This document shows, piece after piece, positions 1 through 6,842 of a stretch of DNA of 13,677 nucleotides. The position numbers and the translations under genes are program-made. The notes under the pieces were generated by a model. That model worked only from the letters and a program-made list of their open reading frames with translations, did no database searches and was not told the DNA's origin. Every line of letters starts with the position of its first letter. Positions within the stretch are counted from its first letter, which is position 1. The DNA comes from an uncultured Oscillospiraceae bacterium (GTDB taxonomy: Bacteria > Bacillota > Clostridia > Oscillospirales > Oscillospiraceae), in contig CAKTOX010000036.1 of assembly GCA_934590355.1 (NCBI GenBank), forward strand, positions 1-13,677, read 5' to 3'.

Positions 1-2
1 AG

Positions 3-46
3 AGCCCCTTTGGGGCTGCCAGTATCATGCCCTTATAGGGCTTATG
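3..46. repeat. Two short hairpins at the window edge
   Basis: Two small inverted repeats lie next to each other: 3-17 (AGCCCC, TTT loop, GGGGCT; 6-bp stem) and 29-41 (GCCCT, TAT loop, AGGGC; 5-bp stem). The second can be extended by CAT at 26-28 against ATG at 44-46 with a 2-nt bulge. Together with the terminator-like hairpin at 48-72 they form three consecutive stem-loops just beyond the end of the M20 gene. Neither has a T tract. The first may continue beyond the left edge. This could be part of a dispersed intergenic repeat, but copy number cannot be judged from one window. Confidence 0.5.
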
Positions 47-47
47 C

Positions 48-72
48 AAACCTCCGGCTTAGCCGGAGGTTT
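48..72. terminator. Hairpin terminator after the M20 operon
   Basis: This is a perfect 11-bp inverted repeat (AAACCTCCGGC, TTA loop, GCCGGAGGTTT). It begins 3 bp past the stop codon of the minus-strand M20 gene. On the minus strand the stem ends in only three Ts before GC. On the plus strand it is followed by TTTTGATTA. Its position fits the end of the leftward three-gene operon, but it could also stop a rightward transcript entering from outside the window. Confidence 0.7.
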
Positions 73-75
73 TGA

Positions 76-1413
76 TTACTTATAATTTTTTATAAGCTCC
101 TTATAGAAATCGACCGCAATGGGGAGCTTCGCAACGGAGATGTTTTCGTTTTCTCCGTGCACCGAGGCGTACTGCTGCGCGTCGATGTCGATGGGTGCAA
201 ATCTGATGACTGCGTCGGAAAGGTCAACAAACCTTCTCGCGTCCGTGCCGGCGGGGAGAATGAAGGGAGCGACGGCGGCGTAGTCAAACACGCGCTGCGC
301 GATCTGCCTTACGTATTTATAGCCGGCGCTGTCGAGCGAGGAGGGCTTGTAGTATTCGTTATCCTCGTCGGGCACGGTCATTTCAACGCCGTAGCCCTCT
401 GCCATTTTCCGCAGAGCGTCGAGATCCTTTGCAAAGTCCTCGTCGTTTATGCAGCGCAGGAATGCCTCGGCGCGGCAGCTTCCGTCCTCGTCGGTGGAGA
501 CCTTTTTAAAGGTGCAGCCGGTGCCGAGCATCTCGCCTGCGGCGGCGTTTAGCTTCGGCATCATCTTGACGAGCAGACCCGAAAACAGTCCGAGATTTGA
601 AAACACAAAGCTCATGGGGAAGGACATATGCGGCGCAAGCGCCTCGAACATCCCTCTGACCTCGGGGTGGAGCCTTCTGATGAAGGGCTTTTCCTCATCG
701 ACCTGAGTCATAAATGCGGCCATTCTCATAACGGGGGTCTTGTGACCGCCCGCAAGTCCCGCGTGACCCTGAGCGACCTTTGCAACGAGCTGCGCCGTGC
801 ATCTGCCCTTCTCGTGAACGGCGATCATGGCGCACTTTTTACTTATTCCGGACATGGACGGGTCGATCACCGCGCCGCCCTCGTCGATTATCCACTCAAA
901 GGAGATGTTGTTATCCTTAAAGTAGTCGCGCGCTATAAGAGCGCCGTCGCCGCCGTACTCCTCGTTGTGGGAGGAGAAGATATATACGTTTACGGGCAGC
1001 TCGAAGCCTTCCGCGACAAGCTCCTCGACTGCGGAGAACTCGGCAAACAGGGGAGTCTTGGTATCGACCGTGCCTCTGCCCCAGAGCTTGCCGTCTCTGA
1101 TGACGCCGCCGAACGGCTCCTCCTGCCACTCGCCGGTGGCATCGACCACGTCGTGGTGGGACATCATCAGAACGCTGCGGCTCTCGTCCGCGCCCTTGAG
1201 CTTGTAAAGATACGCATCGTCGCCGAGAATGGTGAGCTCCGCCTTCTCCGTCATGAGCGGGAAAAGTTCGGCGATGACCTTTCTCAGCCTGAGAAATTCC
1301 TCGGGCTCAAAGCCATCCTTTTTCGAAACGGTCTTGCATCTTATCATTTCGGCAAGACGCTCGCTGTAATATATTGCTTTTTCCTGCGAAGAGCTGTTCA
1401 TATTTTCCGCCAT
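76..1413 (-). CDS. M20 family metallohydrolase (carboxypeptidase S / PM20D1-like)
   Basis: A 445-aa cytoplasmic zinc hydrolase predicted to cleave the amide bond of an N-acyl amino acid or short peptide. Visible M20 residues are SHHD at 85-88 (H86 ligand, D88 catalytic), D117 in GRGTVD (bridging ligand), E151-E152 in HNEE (general base and ligand), D177 in IIDEGG, and H419 in SVHGENE. H217 in GHAG marks the lid/dimerisation domain at about 200-320. The C-terminal pattern GTDARRF...RFAPI...HGENE resembles the CPS1/PM20D1 branch rather than ArgE or PepT. The start is supported by AAAGGAG at 1421-1427, 7 nt upstream and inside the end of the preceding gene. It is the last gene of a three-gene operon, 2 bp after the transporter. 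No signal peptide is seen. The substrate is unknown; a role in deacylating or decarbamoylating a product of the operon's first enzyme is inference. Confidence 0.9.
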   Translation of the reverse strand: MAENMNSSSQEKAIYYSERLAEMIRCKTVSKKDGFEPEEFLRLRKVIAELFPLMTEKAELTILGDDAYLYKLKGADESRSVLMMSHHDVVDATGEWQEEPFGGVIRDGKLWGRGTVDTKTPLFAEFSAVEELVAEGFELPVNVYIFSSHNEEYGGDGALIARDYFKDNNISFEWIIDEGGAVIDPSMSGISKKCAMIAVHEKGRCTAQLVAKVAQGHAGLAGGHKTPVMRMAAFMTQVDEEKPFIRRLHPEVRGMFEALAPHMSFPMSFVFSNLGLFSGLLVKMMPKLNAAAGEMLGTGCTFKKVSTDEDGSCRAEAFLRCINDEDFAKDLDALRKMAEGYGVEMTVPDEDNEYYKPSSLDSAGYKYVRQIAQRVFDYAAVAPFILPAGTDARRFVDLSDAVIRFAPIDIDAQQYASVHGENENISVAKLPIAVDFYKELIKNYK

Positions 1414-1415
1414 GC

Positions 1416-2792
1416 TTATTCTCCTTTTGTTTCGCTTTCTTCGATCACCGCGAGCACCTCACGCTCCTTGTAGCGGGTGAATACGAGCACCGCCAGCAGG
1501 CAGAATACGCTTCCCGCGACAGCCGTGAGCTTGAGTCCGAAAACGCCGACGTTTTCGCCCGCCGCCGCGCCCGCGACTATGAGAGAGGGGACGATCATGA
1601 TGGCAAGAGAGTTGCCCATCTTGACGATGAAGCTTCTTGCCGCGCCGAAAATGCCCTCCTGGTTAATGCCCGTCGTGACGGTGTCATACTGGATGATATC
1701 CGCCATCATGGCGCCCGGAAGCACGTTGAGCACCGCGAAGGGGAAGGATACAAACAGCGCGAATACGCAGGCGAGCACGAGCCTGTTGCCGGGGATCACG
1801 TCGCTGAAGCAGATGACGATCTCCGCAGCGGAGAACACGATGCAGCCGAGTATTATCGGCAGCTTTTTGCCCTTATTTTTCGCAAACTTATTCACCAGCG
1901 GATACATCAGCAGCGAGCCTGCAATGGATATTGCGAGTATCAGCACGGAATAGGTCTCCGCAAGTCCCATGAGCGAGGTCACATAATACATGATGCAGGC
2001 CTGGAAAAACGCCATTCCGGTGTTCTCCAGAAGCTGACCGAGGGTGACCAGCCTGAAATGCTTGTTGGAAAAAGCGTGCTTGAGCGACTGGCCGAGCGTG
2101 ACGTTGGGGAGTATGGAGCGGACGTAGTCCTTCTCCCTAATGGTGTATGCCGGTATGAGCAGCAGGATTATTCCTATAACCGTGTAAACGGCGAAGGTGA
2201 TCCTCCATGCCCACAGCGTTATCACTCCCGCGCCCTTAAACAGACTGACTATCAGGGGGCTGACGTAGCCGAGCGCACTGCCGGTCACGAAGAAAAACGA
2301 GCTGACGGTGTAAGCGTTGACTCTCAGCGGACCGTCCTGAATGAGCTCGGGGATGAGCGCATTGTGCGGGATCATGTAGAGGGTGAAGAAGAAATAATAG
2401 CCCCACATGAACGCCGCTATCCAAGCTGCGTTAAGACCGCTTACGTAGTTAAACGGCACGAAGAACATCAGCAGCGCGCACAGTCCGAAGGGAATTGCGG
2501 CCTTTTTCATCATCGGGATGCGTCTGCCGTCGGGGTGCTTGCTCTTGTCCGAGCTTGCCGCTATAAGCGGGTCGGTCACGGCGTCGATAATGTGGCCTAT
2601 TGCTTTTATAAGACCGATTATCGTAAGAATGCCCAGCACGATCCGGCCCTGAGGTATAAGGGTGGGAATTCCGGACTCCTTGGACGGCTGATAGAAATAA
2701 ATAAGATAGTTGTTGAGCATCGTCGTAAAAAGGCCCACTGCAAATTGAGGCAGGCACAGTCTTACGATCAGATTGTTGTCTGCTTTCTTCAT
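1416..2792 (-). CDS. GPH-type MFS cation symporter (MelB-like)
   Basis: A 458-aa integral membrane transporter of the glycoside-pentoside-hexuronide:cation symporter group, with about twelve hydrophobic segments. The family signature lies in the first cytoplasmic loops: IDAVTDPLIAASSDKSK followed by GRRIPMM, like the DP...D...GRRRP pattern of MelB-type proteins. Proteins of this family usually import sugars or uronides with Na+ or H+, but many clostridial members have unknown substrates. The ATG overlaps the stop of the upstream ATC-hydrolase-type gene (ATGA) and no good Shine-Dalgarno precedes it, so translational coupling is likely. The last codons contain the ribosome binding site of the downstream M20 gene. 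Sitting between two amino-acid-type hydrolases suggests uptake of their substrate rather than of a sugar, which is inference. Confidence 0.9.
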   Translation of the reverse strand: MKKADNNLIVRLCLPQFAVGLFTTMLNNYLIYFYQPSKESGIPTLIPQGRIVLGILTIIGLIKAIGHIIDAVTDPLIAASSDKSKHPDGRRIPMMKKAAIPFGLCALLMFFVPFNYVSGLNAAWIAAFMWGYYFFFTLYMIPHNALIPELIQDGPLRVNAYTVSSFFFVTGSALGYVSPLIVSLFKGAGVITLWAWRITFAVYTVIGIILLLIPAYTIREKDYVRSILPNVTLGQSLKHAFSNKHFRLVTLGQLLENTGMAFFQACIMYYVTSLMGLAETYSVLILAISIAGSLLMYPLVNKFAKNKGKKLPIILGCIVFSAAEIVICFSDVIPGNRLVLACVFALFVSFPFAVLNVLPGAMMADIIQYDTVTTGINQEGIFGAARSFIVKMGNSLAIMIVPSLIVAGAAAGENVGVFGLKLTAVAGSVFCLLAVLVFTRYKEREVLAVIEESETKGE

Positions 2793-3301
2793 TCAGTCTT
2801 GTTGTCTTTGTTCTTGATGTATCTCAGAGCGCATACATCGTCGCCCTTTGCAATCGCCTTGGGCAGCTCGAGGCGTGCGTCGAAGCAGCTTCCGATGCCG
2901 TGGTCGCCGCACATTGCAATGTCGCACAGTCTTGCGATCTCCTCATCGGTGCAGCCGGCCTTCTGCCATGCCTTGACCAGCGGGCAGTAGTGGAAATCGA
3001 GGTAGAGTGTGTCGTCGGTGTTCTCGACAAGATCCATCTCGAATACCCATCTTGCAGCCTTGGTGAACAGAGTCTTTCTCAGACCCTTGAGGCTCTTGGT
3101 GCCGCTCTGCTTCCGGAGATCGGTGCCCTGAGAAATTCCGCATCTGGTAATGGCAGCCGAGGCAAAATCCTCCGGATCAAGCCCTCTCTTCTCGGCCTCG
3201 TCCACTAACAGATACAGCCAAAAGGCGCGGTGCTCAAGCAGCTCTCTGATCTTCACTATGAGCTTGTTTTTGATCTTTGCTTCGTTGACAATTTTCGACA
3301 T
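2789..3301 (-). CDS. L-2-amino-thiazoline-4-carboxylate (ATC) hydrolase family protein
   Basis: A 170-aa soluble protein recognised by the ATC-hydrolase family pattern. It has an N-terminal helical part, then FHYCPLVKAW at 103-112 and DEEIARLCDIAMCGD at 119-133, ending in LPKAIAKGDDVCALR. C106, C126, D127, D133 and H134 are the striking polar residues. The named activity opens the thiazoline ring of ATC to carbamoyl-cysteine on the bacterial route to L-cysteine. Most clostridial homologues are uncharacterised, so the substrate is open. The start is the ATG at 3299-3301, chosen because AGGGAGG lies 8 nt upstream. A longer reading from GTG at 3391 lacks a Shine-Dalgarno. It is the first gene of the leftward operon, with a roughly 120-nt leader from the 3430-3458 promoter. 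Its stop overlaps the start of the transporter gene by 4 bp. Confidence 0.85.
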   Translation of the reverse strand: MSKIVNEAKIKNKLIVKIRELLEHRAFWLYLLVDEAEKRGLDPEDFASAAITRCGISQGTDLRKQSGTKSLKGLRKTLFTKAARWVFEMDLVENTDDTLYLDFHYCPLVKAWQKAGCTDEEIARLCDIAMCGDHGIGSCFDARLELPKAIAKGDDVCALRYIKNKDNKTE

Positions 3302-3309
3302 TACTATGT

Positions 3310-3316
3310 CCTCCCT
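3310..3316 (-). promoter_or_regulatory. Ribosome binding site fixing the ATC-hydrolase start
   Basis: Read on the minus strand this is AGGGAGG, 8 nt before the ATG at 3299-3301. It decides the start in favour of a 170-aa protein over an in-frame GTG 90 bp upstream. Confidence 0.85.
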
Positions 3317-3429
3317 ATTCCTTTTTATTGTCATTTTGCGTGTATTTAAAAGCGACGAACTGCTTTGCGGCAATTCATCGCCTTTGCGCACAAGGAGTTT
3401 AAAAATATACTGTGAGTATGATGTCCTAC

Positions 3430-3458
3430 ATTATAAACTGTTTTGTCGTGAAATTCAA
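3430..3458 (-). promoter_or_regulatory. Sigma-A type promoter of the hydrolase-transporter-M20 operon
   Basis: On the minus strand there is TTGAAT (-35, 3453-3458), a 17-bp spacer and a perfect TATAAT (-10, 3430-3435). Transcription would begin near 3423 and give a leader of about 120 nt. The leader contains a near-direct repeat (TTTGCGG at 3363-3369 and TTTGCGC at 3384-3390 on the plus strand) and no obvious riboswitch fold. Confidence 0.8.
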
Positions 3459-3524
3459 CCCGAACAAGCGCGGATTATATAGTAAATCGGGGAAATTATG
3501 ACTTTTTCGGCGGCATAAGCAGAA

Positions 3525-3556
3525 TAAAAACCGCCACCGGAGATAGTGACGGTTTT
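3525..3556 (-). terminator. Rho-independent terminator of the MATE gene
   Basis: Read on the minus strand, AAAACCGTCAC pairs with GTGGCGGTTTT (11 bp including one G-U pair) around an 8-nt loop, followed by TTTTTATT. The T tract exists only in the minus direction. The hairpin lies about 110 bp beyond the MATE stop and about 70 bp before the next leftward promoter, so it insulates the two units. Confidence 0.8.
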
Positions 3557-3599
3557 GTACTAAATATAACTTTTATTCACAAACCGACGAAGCGACATT

Positions 3600-3630
3600 A
3601 TTTATTATAATTTATTATAATTTATTATAT
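3600..3630. repeat. Three tandem 10-bp AT-rich repeats in the MATE 3' untranslated region
   Basis: TTTATTATAA occurs twice at 3601-3620 and a third copy ends in T at 3621-3630. The 10-bp period is about one DNA helical turn. On the minus strand the unit contains TATAAT three times. The rest of the gene-free stretch 3302-3664 holds the operon leader, its promoter and the MATE terminator. Confidence 0.75.
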
Positions 3631-3664
3631 CGCCAAATCGGAAAAAGGTCAACAGCTTGCGGGC

Positions 3665-5029
3665 TCAGTTTTCGCCGAGCCTTCGCAGCGCCTTTTTGAA
3701 ATTTACGGCAAATATGACGGCAGTGAATATGACGGCGAGAATGTCCGCGACGGGCTCTGCCGTGTAGACCGCCATGGTCTTGTCGGCAAGGATTTGGGGC
3801 ATTATGTATATGAGCGGCAGCAAGAGCACGAATTTGCGCATGACGGCGACGATTATCGAGCACAGAGCGTAGCCAATGGACACGAAGGTCATTTGGCAGG
3901 CTGTCTGCACGCCGAAAATGAACATCGCACCGCAGTATATGCGCAGAGCCTTCGCGGTGAATCCGATAAGCTCCGCATCGGGGGTGAATATCCCCGCAAA
4001 GACCTGCGGAAAGAGCATGACAAATGCCCACAGAGCGACGGCATATATGACGCAGACCCTGAGCAGCACGAAAAAGCTCTCCCTGACTCTTGCGGTGTTT
4101 CCCGCGCCGAAGTTGTAGCTCGTTATCGGCTGCGCGCCCTGCGCTATGCCCTGAAGCGGCAGCATCGCAAACTGCATGACGCTCGACAGTATCGTCATTG
4201 CGCCAACGGCAATGTCTCCGCCGTAGCGCAGCAGGGAGGAGTTAAAGCACATTGAGATGACGCTTTCACTTGCCTGCATCATAAAGACGGCAAGACCGAG
4301 CGCTATGCACGGGGGCATGAATTTGAGCCCTGAGAGAAGATTTTCGGTTCTGAGCTTGAGAATAGATTTCCTACCGGTCAGAAACGCGATGACCCATACG
4401 CAGGAAACAGCCTGTGATATGACCGTTGCAAGGGCAGCGCCTCTTACGCCCATGCCGAGCACGAAAATGAAAACGGGGTCGAGCACGATGTTGAGAACCG
4501 CGCCTATGAGCACGGTGAGCATACCCGTTTTCGCAAAGCCCTGCGCGGTTATGAAGGCGTTGAGACCGAGCGTCAGCTCGACGAAAAGCGTGCCGAGCGC
4601 ATAGATGCGCATATAGCTTGCCGCGTATCCCACGGTGTTTTCGCTCGCACCGAATACCAAAAGCAGCTCCTCGCACCATATGAGCATGACCGCGGTGAGC
4701 ACGAGGGATATTATTATCTGCATCGTCACGCAGCCGCCGAGCGTTTTTTCGGCCGAGGCATGATCGCCCCTGCCCATGAAAATCGACGCGCGCGGAGCAC
4801 CGCCCGAGGCGACGAACGAGGCAAAGGCGGAGATGATGAGGATAAGCGGCAGACACACGCCCACGCCCGTGAGCGCGAGGCTGCCCACCTCGGGGATATG
4901 TCCGATGTAAACTCTGTCAACAATGTTATACAGCATATTTACAAGCTGCGCGATGACGGTCGGTATCGCGAGCTTGGGCAGCAGCTTTTTGACCGGCTGC
5001 GTGCCGAGAAAGGTTTTGTCGTCCTGCAT
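3665..5029 (-). CDS. MATE family multidrug/organic-cation efflux transporter
   Basis: A 454-aa membrane protein with about twelve transmembrane segments in two homologous halves. The N-terminal LGTQPVKKLLPKLAIP and MLYNIVDRVYIGHI, and later APRASIFMGRGD, are typical of bacterial MATE proteins of the MepA-like branch. The second half repeats the theme with QGAQPITSYNFGAG near residue 300. MATE proteins exchange Na+ or H+ for drugs or organic cations; the substrate here cannot be predicted. The ATG at 5027-5029 has only a weak AAGAAG-type ribosome binding site. The gene is transcribed alone from 5075-5103 and ends at the 3525-3556 terminator. It is divergent from the mannosyltransferase-like gene, and their promoters overlap. 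Confidence 0.93.
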   Translation of the reverse strand: MQDDKTFLGTQPVKKLLPKLAIPTVIAQLVNMLYNIVDRVYIGHIPEVGSLALTGVGVCLPLILIISAFASFVASGGAPRASIFMGRGDHASAEKTLGGCVTMQIIISLVLTAVMLIWCEELLLVFGASENTVGYAASYMRIYALGTLFVELTLGLNAFITAQGFAKTGMLTVLIGAVLNIVLDPVFIFVLGMGVRGAALATVISQAVSCVWVIAFLTGRKSILKLRTENLLSGLKFMPPCIALGLAVFMMQASESVISMCFNSSLLRYGGDIAVGAMTILSSVMQFAMLPLQGIAQGAQPITSYNFGAGNTARVRESFFVLLRVCVIYAVALWAFVMLFPQVFAGIFTPDAELIGFTAKALRIYCGAMFIFGVQTACQMTFVSIGYALCSIIVAVMRKFVLLLPLIYIMPQILADKTMAVYTAEPVADILAVIFTAVIFAVNFKKALRRLGEN

Positions 5030-5074
5030 TCGGGATTCTTCTTTCGTGTAAAAGCGTTATAAACCAATGTACCG

Positions 5075-5103
5075 ATATTAGCACTTTGCAGGTTTCGCGT
5101 CAA
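5075..5103 (-). promoter_or_regulatory. Sigma-A type promoter of the MATE gene
   Basis: On the minus strand there is TTGACG (-35, 5098-5103), a 17-bp spacer and TAATAT (-10, 5075-5080). The start point would be near 5068, giving a leader of about 40 nt. It interleaves with the plus-strand promoter at 5086-5114. Confidence 0.75.
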
Positions 5104-5114
5104 CATGATATAAT
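5086..5114 (+). promoter_or_regulatory. Sigma-A type promoter of the mannosyltransferase-like gene
   Basis: TTGCAG (-35, 5086-5091), a 17-bp spacer and a perfect TATAAT (-10, 5109-5114). The predicted start point is near 5121, only about a dozen bases before the ATG at 5133, so the GAGGT ribosome binding site (5122-5126) would sit at the very 5' end of the mRNA. The -35 is weak, so a start a little further upstream is possible. Confidence 0.6.
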
Positions 5115-5132
5115 ATCTGCTGAGGTCATGAA

Positions 5133-6437
5133 ATGAACGAAAAAACACTTGAAAAGTCAATATCCGTCCTCGGCACCGTAGTGCTCGCGGCGGTGTTTTT
5201 CCTCTGGTGGGCAGGCAGCGGATATGGCGCGGCGGGCTATTTTGCCGCTGCCGTGAGCGCAGCCCTGATGCTGTGGCTGTGCCTTAAATTCGTGCCCGTG
5301 TGCTGTGCGTTTTTGCGCACTCCCGAGATGGAGCTGCGCTCCGCGCAAGCAGACGTCGGGGTCTGCGTGAAAATATTCGCCGCGATACTGCTTTGGGATG
5401 TCATCATTCTCGCACTCGGCTTCGGGCTGCGCCGCGCGCTCGGTTACAGCGAGAGCGTGGGAAAGTATTTCGACTTTTGGCTGTGCACCGACAGCAGACA
5501 TTACATGGATATTGCCCGGGACTGGTATCTTTCCGAGGGTAGCATCCACAGGCTGGTGCAGCTCGTGTTCCTGCCGGGCTACCCCATAGTTGTGCGCGCC
5601 GTGTCGTATCTCACGGGCAGCATTCTCTCGGCGGGACTGGTCGTTTCGGCGCTGAGCTTTGCCGGAGCGGGCTGCGTGCTGTATAAGCTGCTCGAACTCG
5701 ATATGGACGAGGGTGCCGCAAAGCGCGCGGTATGCTTTTTTGCGCTCTCGCCCGCGTCGTTTTTCTTTGCAGCCCCCATGAGTGAGAGCCTTTTCATGCT
5801 CTGCTCGCTTCTGAGCCTGTATCTCATGCGCCGCGGCAGGCTCGTGCCGGCGGTGCTGTTTGGCGCCTATGCCGCGTTTACGCGCTCCTTGGGCGTAATA
5901 CTGCTCGTACCGCTCGCCTTTGAGCTTATCCGCCGCCGTGCGAGAGTGCGCGAATATATTGCGCTTGCCGTCGTGCCGCTCGGCTTTGCCGCGTATTGCC
6001 TTATTAACTACAAGGTTTCCGGTGATGCGTTCAGATTCATGTACTATCAAAGCACTCATTGGGGGCAGCGCCTCGGCTTGTTTTTTAACACCGCCGCGTA
6101 TCAGGCGGAAAATCTGCTCTCAAGCTCTGCGGACAATGCGCTCGGGCTTTGGCTGCCGAATATTCTGGCGCAGCTTATAGCTCTCGCGCTCGTCATCGCG
6201 GCGGCAAAAAAGCTCAGAGCCTCATACACCGCGCATTTTATCGCCTATTTTGTTGTCGCCATCGGTGCAACGTGGCTTCTGAGCGCCCCGCGCTATCTCG
6301 CTGCAGTCCCCGCCGTTCCCGCCGCCTTGGGGCTCCTGACGGACAAAAATGAGAGCCGATTTGTTACGGCTGCACTGAGTTTTGCGGCGTTTTTGGCATA
6401 TTTTGTGCCATTTTTGTTGAGATGGCAGGTATGGTGA
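5133..6437 (+). CDS. Multi-pass membrane mannosyltransferase-like protein (PIG-V / GT-C type)
   Basis: A 434-aa protein with roughly ten hydrophobic segments, resembling bacterial relatives of the PIG-V (GPI mannosyltransferase 2) family. These are GT-C fold enzymes that use polyprenyl-phosphate sugars at the outer membrane face. Key signals are TDSRHYMDIARDWY at 119-132, where D120 is the likely catalytic acidic residue of the first external loop, FLPGYPIVVR at 146-155, and ALSPASFFFAAPMSESL at 204-220, a motif region typical of the family. The ATG at 5133-5135 follows GAGGT by about 7 nt. The gene appears monocistronic. No clear terminator precedes the secG promoter, so some read-through is possible. 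The acceptor is unknown; a surface glycan or glycolipid is a reasonable inference. Assignment to GT-C is firm, the exact sugar is not. Confidence 0.8.
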   Translation: MNEKTLEKSISVLGTVVLAAVFFLWWAGSGYGAAGYFAAAVSAALMLWLCLKFVPVCCAFLRTPEMELRSAQADVGVCVKIFAAILLWDVIILALGFGLRRALGYSESVGKYFDFWLCTDSRHYMDIARDWYLSEGSIHRLVQLVFLPGYPIVVRAVSYLTGSILSAGLVVSALSFAGAGCVLYKLLELDMDEGAAKRAVCFFALSPASFFFAAPMSESLFMLCSLLSLYLMRRGRLVPAVLFGAYAAFTRSLGVILLVPLAFELIRRRARVREYIALAVVPLGFAAYCLINYKVSGDAFRFMYYQSTHWGQRLGLFFNTAAYQAENLLSSSADNALGLWLPNILAQLIALALVIAAAKKLRASYTAHFIAYFVVAIGATWLLSAPRYLAAVPAVPAALGLLTDKNESRFVTAALSFAAFLAYFVPFLLRWQVW

Positions 6438-6457
6438 TAAAATCGCACAAATTTTTC

Positions 6458-6486
6458 TTGTAATCCAGTGCGCACTGTGGTATAGT
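6458..6486 (+). promoter_or_regulatory. secG promoter with a palindrome in the spacer
   Basis: TTGTAA (-35, 6458-6463), a 17-bp spacer and TATAGT (-10, 6481-6486). The start point would be near 6493, with a leader of about 35 nt. The spacer contains the perfect 12-bp palindrome CAGTGCGCACTG at 6466-6477, a possible operator site. Confidence 0.65.
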
Positions 6487-6527
6487 AATAGGGCTAATGA
6501 TCGAATAATCGAAAGGGTTGAATATAA

Positions 6528-6767
6528 ATGTCTACTATTAAAATCATTCTCACGGTTCTTCAGCTTCTGTCCGGTCTGGCAGTAACGGTCGTCGTTCTCA
6601 TGCAGAGCGGCAAGAGCGCGGGTCTGTCCGGCGCAATCGCAGGCGGCGCAGAGACCTTCCTGAGCAAGGGCAAGGCAAAGTCTCTTGATGCAAAGCTCGC
6701 AAAGGCGACCAAGTGGTTTGCTATCGCGTTCGTTCTGCTCACCCTCGTGCTGAACCTTATCAAGTGA
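6528..6767 (+). CDS. secG: Preprotein translocase subunit SecG
   Basis: A 79-aa protein of the usual SecG length. It has two transmembrane helices (about residues 4-24 and 57-76) separated by a Gly/Ser-rich cytoplasmic loop containing LMQSGKSAGLSGAIAGGAETF, split here as LMQSGKSAGLSG and AIAGGAETF, the hallmark of SecG. SecG joins SecYE at the plasma membrane and assists SecA-driven export. AAAGGG at 6512-6517 lies 10 nt before the ATG. It has its own promoter and a terminator 23 bp after its stop. The rnr-smpB neighbours common beside secG in Firmicutes are absent on this side. Confidence 0.95.
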   Translation: MSTIKIILTVLQLLSGLAVTVVVLMQSGKSAGLSGAIAGGAETFLSKGKAKSLDAKLAKATKWFAIAFVLLTLVLNLIK

Positions 6768-6789
6768 TCCGGCACTTATACGAAAGCTC

Positions 6790-6820
6790 AGGCACAGTCA
6801 ACATTGGCTGTGCCTTTTTT
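6790..6820 (+). terminator. Rho-independent terminator between secG and azlC
   Basis: AGGCACAG (6790-6797) pairs with CTGTGCCT (6808-6815) over a 10-nt loop, and six Ts end the element at 6815-6820. It is well placed for secG. However, the azlC start lies only 22 bp downstream and no promoter is visible in between. Confidence 0.88.
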
Positions 6821-6830
6821 GTTGCTGAGA

Positions 6831-6838
6831 GAGGGCGG
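6831..6838 (+). promoter_or_regulatory. Ribosome binding site fixing the azlC GTG start
   Basis: GAGGGCGG lies 4-11 nt before the GTG at 6843-6845, with AGGG at 6832-6835 spaced 7 nt away. It favours this GTG over a TTG at 6804 inside the terminator loop. An ATG at 6861 with AAGG at 6852-6855 is the main alternative. Confidence 0.6.
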
Positions 6839-6842
6839 AAAG

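Noticed and set aside
1374..2990. A 538-codon plus-strand open frame across the transporter region
   Set aside because: It is antisense to the clear GPH transporter, is rich in His, Arg, Glu and Tyr without domain motifs, and has no ribosome binding site. It follows from codon bias on the other strand.
3302..3391. A 30-residue N-terminal extension of the ATC-hydrolase-type protein from GTG at 3391
   Set aside because: There is no Shine-Dalgarno before the GTG, whereas AGGGAGG is ideally spaced before the ATG at 3299-3301, and the extension has low-complexity, non-conserved character.
3600..3630. CRISPR-like repeat
   Set aside because: The units are 10 bp, directly adjacent and without spacers, and no cas gene is present.
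5128..5136. Two-codon ORF (ATG AAA TGA) overlapping the start of the mannosyltransferase-like gene
   Set aside because: Its ATG is only 1-2 nt from the ribosome binding site, too close for efficient initiation, so it is most likely chance.
5157..6059. A 300-codon minus-strand open frame within the mannosyltransferase-like gene
   Set aside because: It is a His/Arg/Gln-rich antisense reading without motifs, while the plus-strand gene has family motifs and a promoter.
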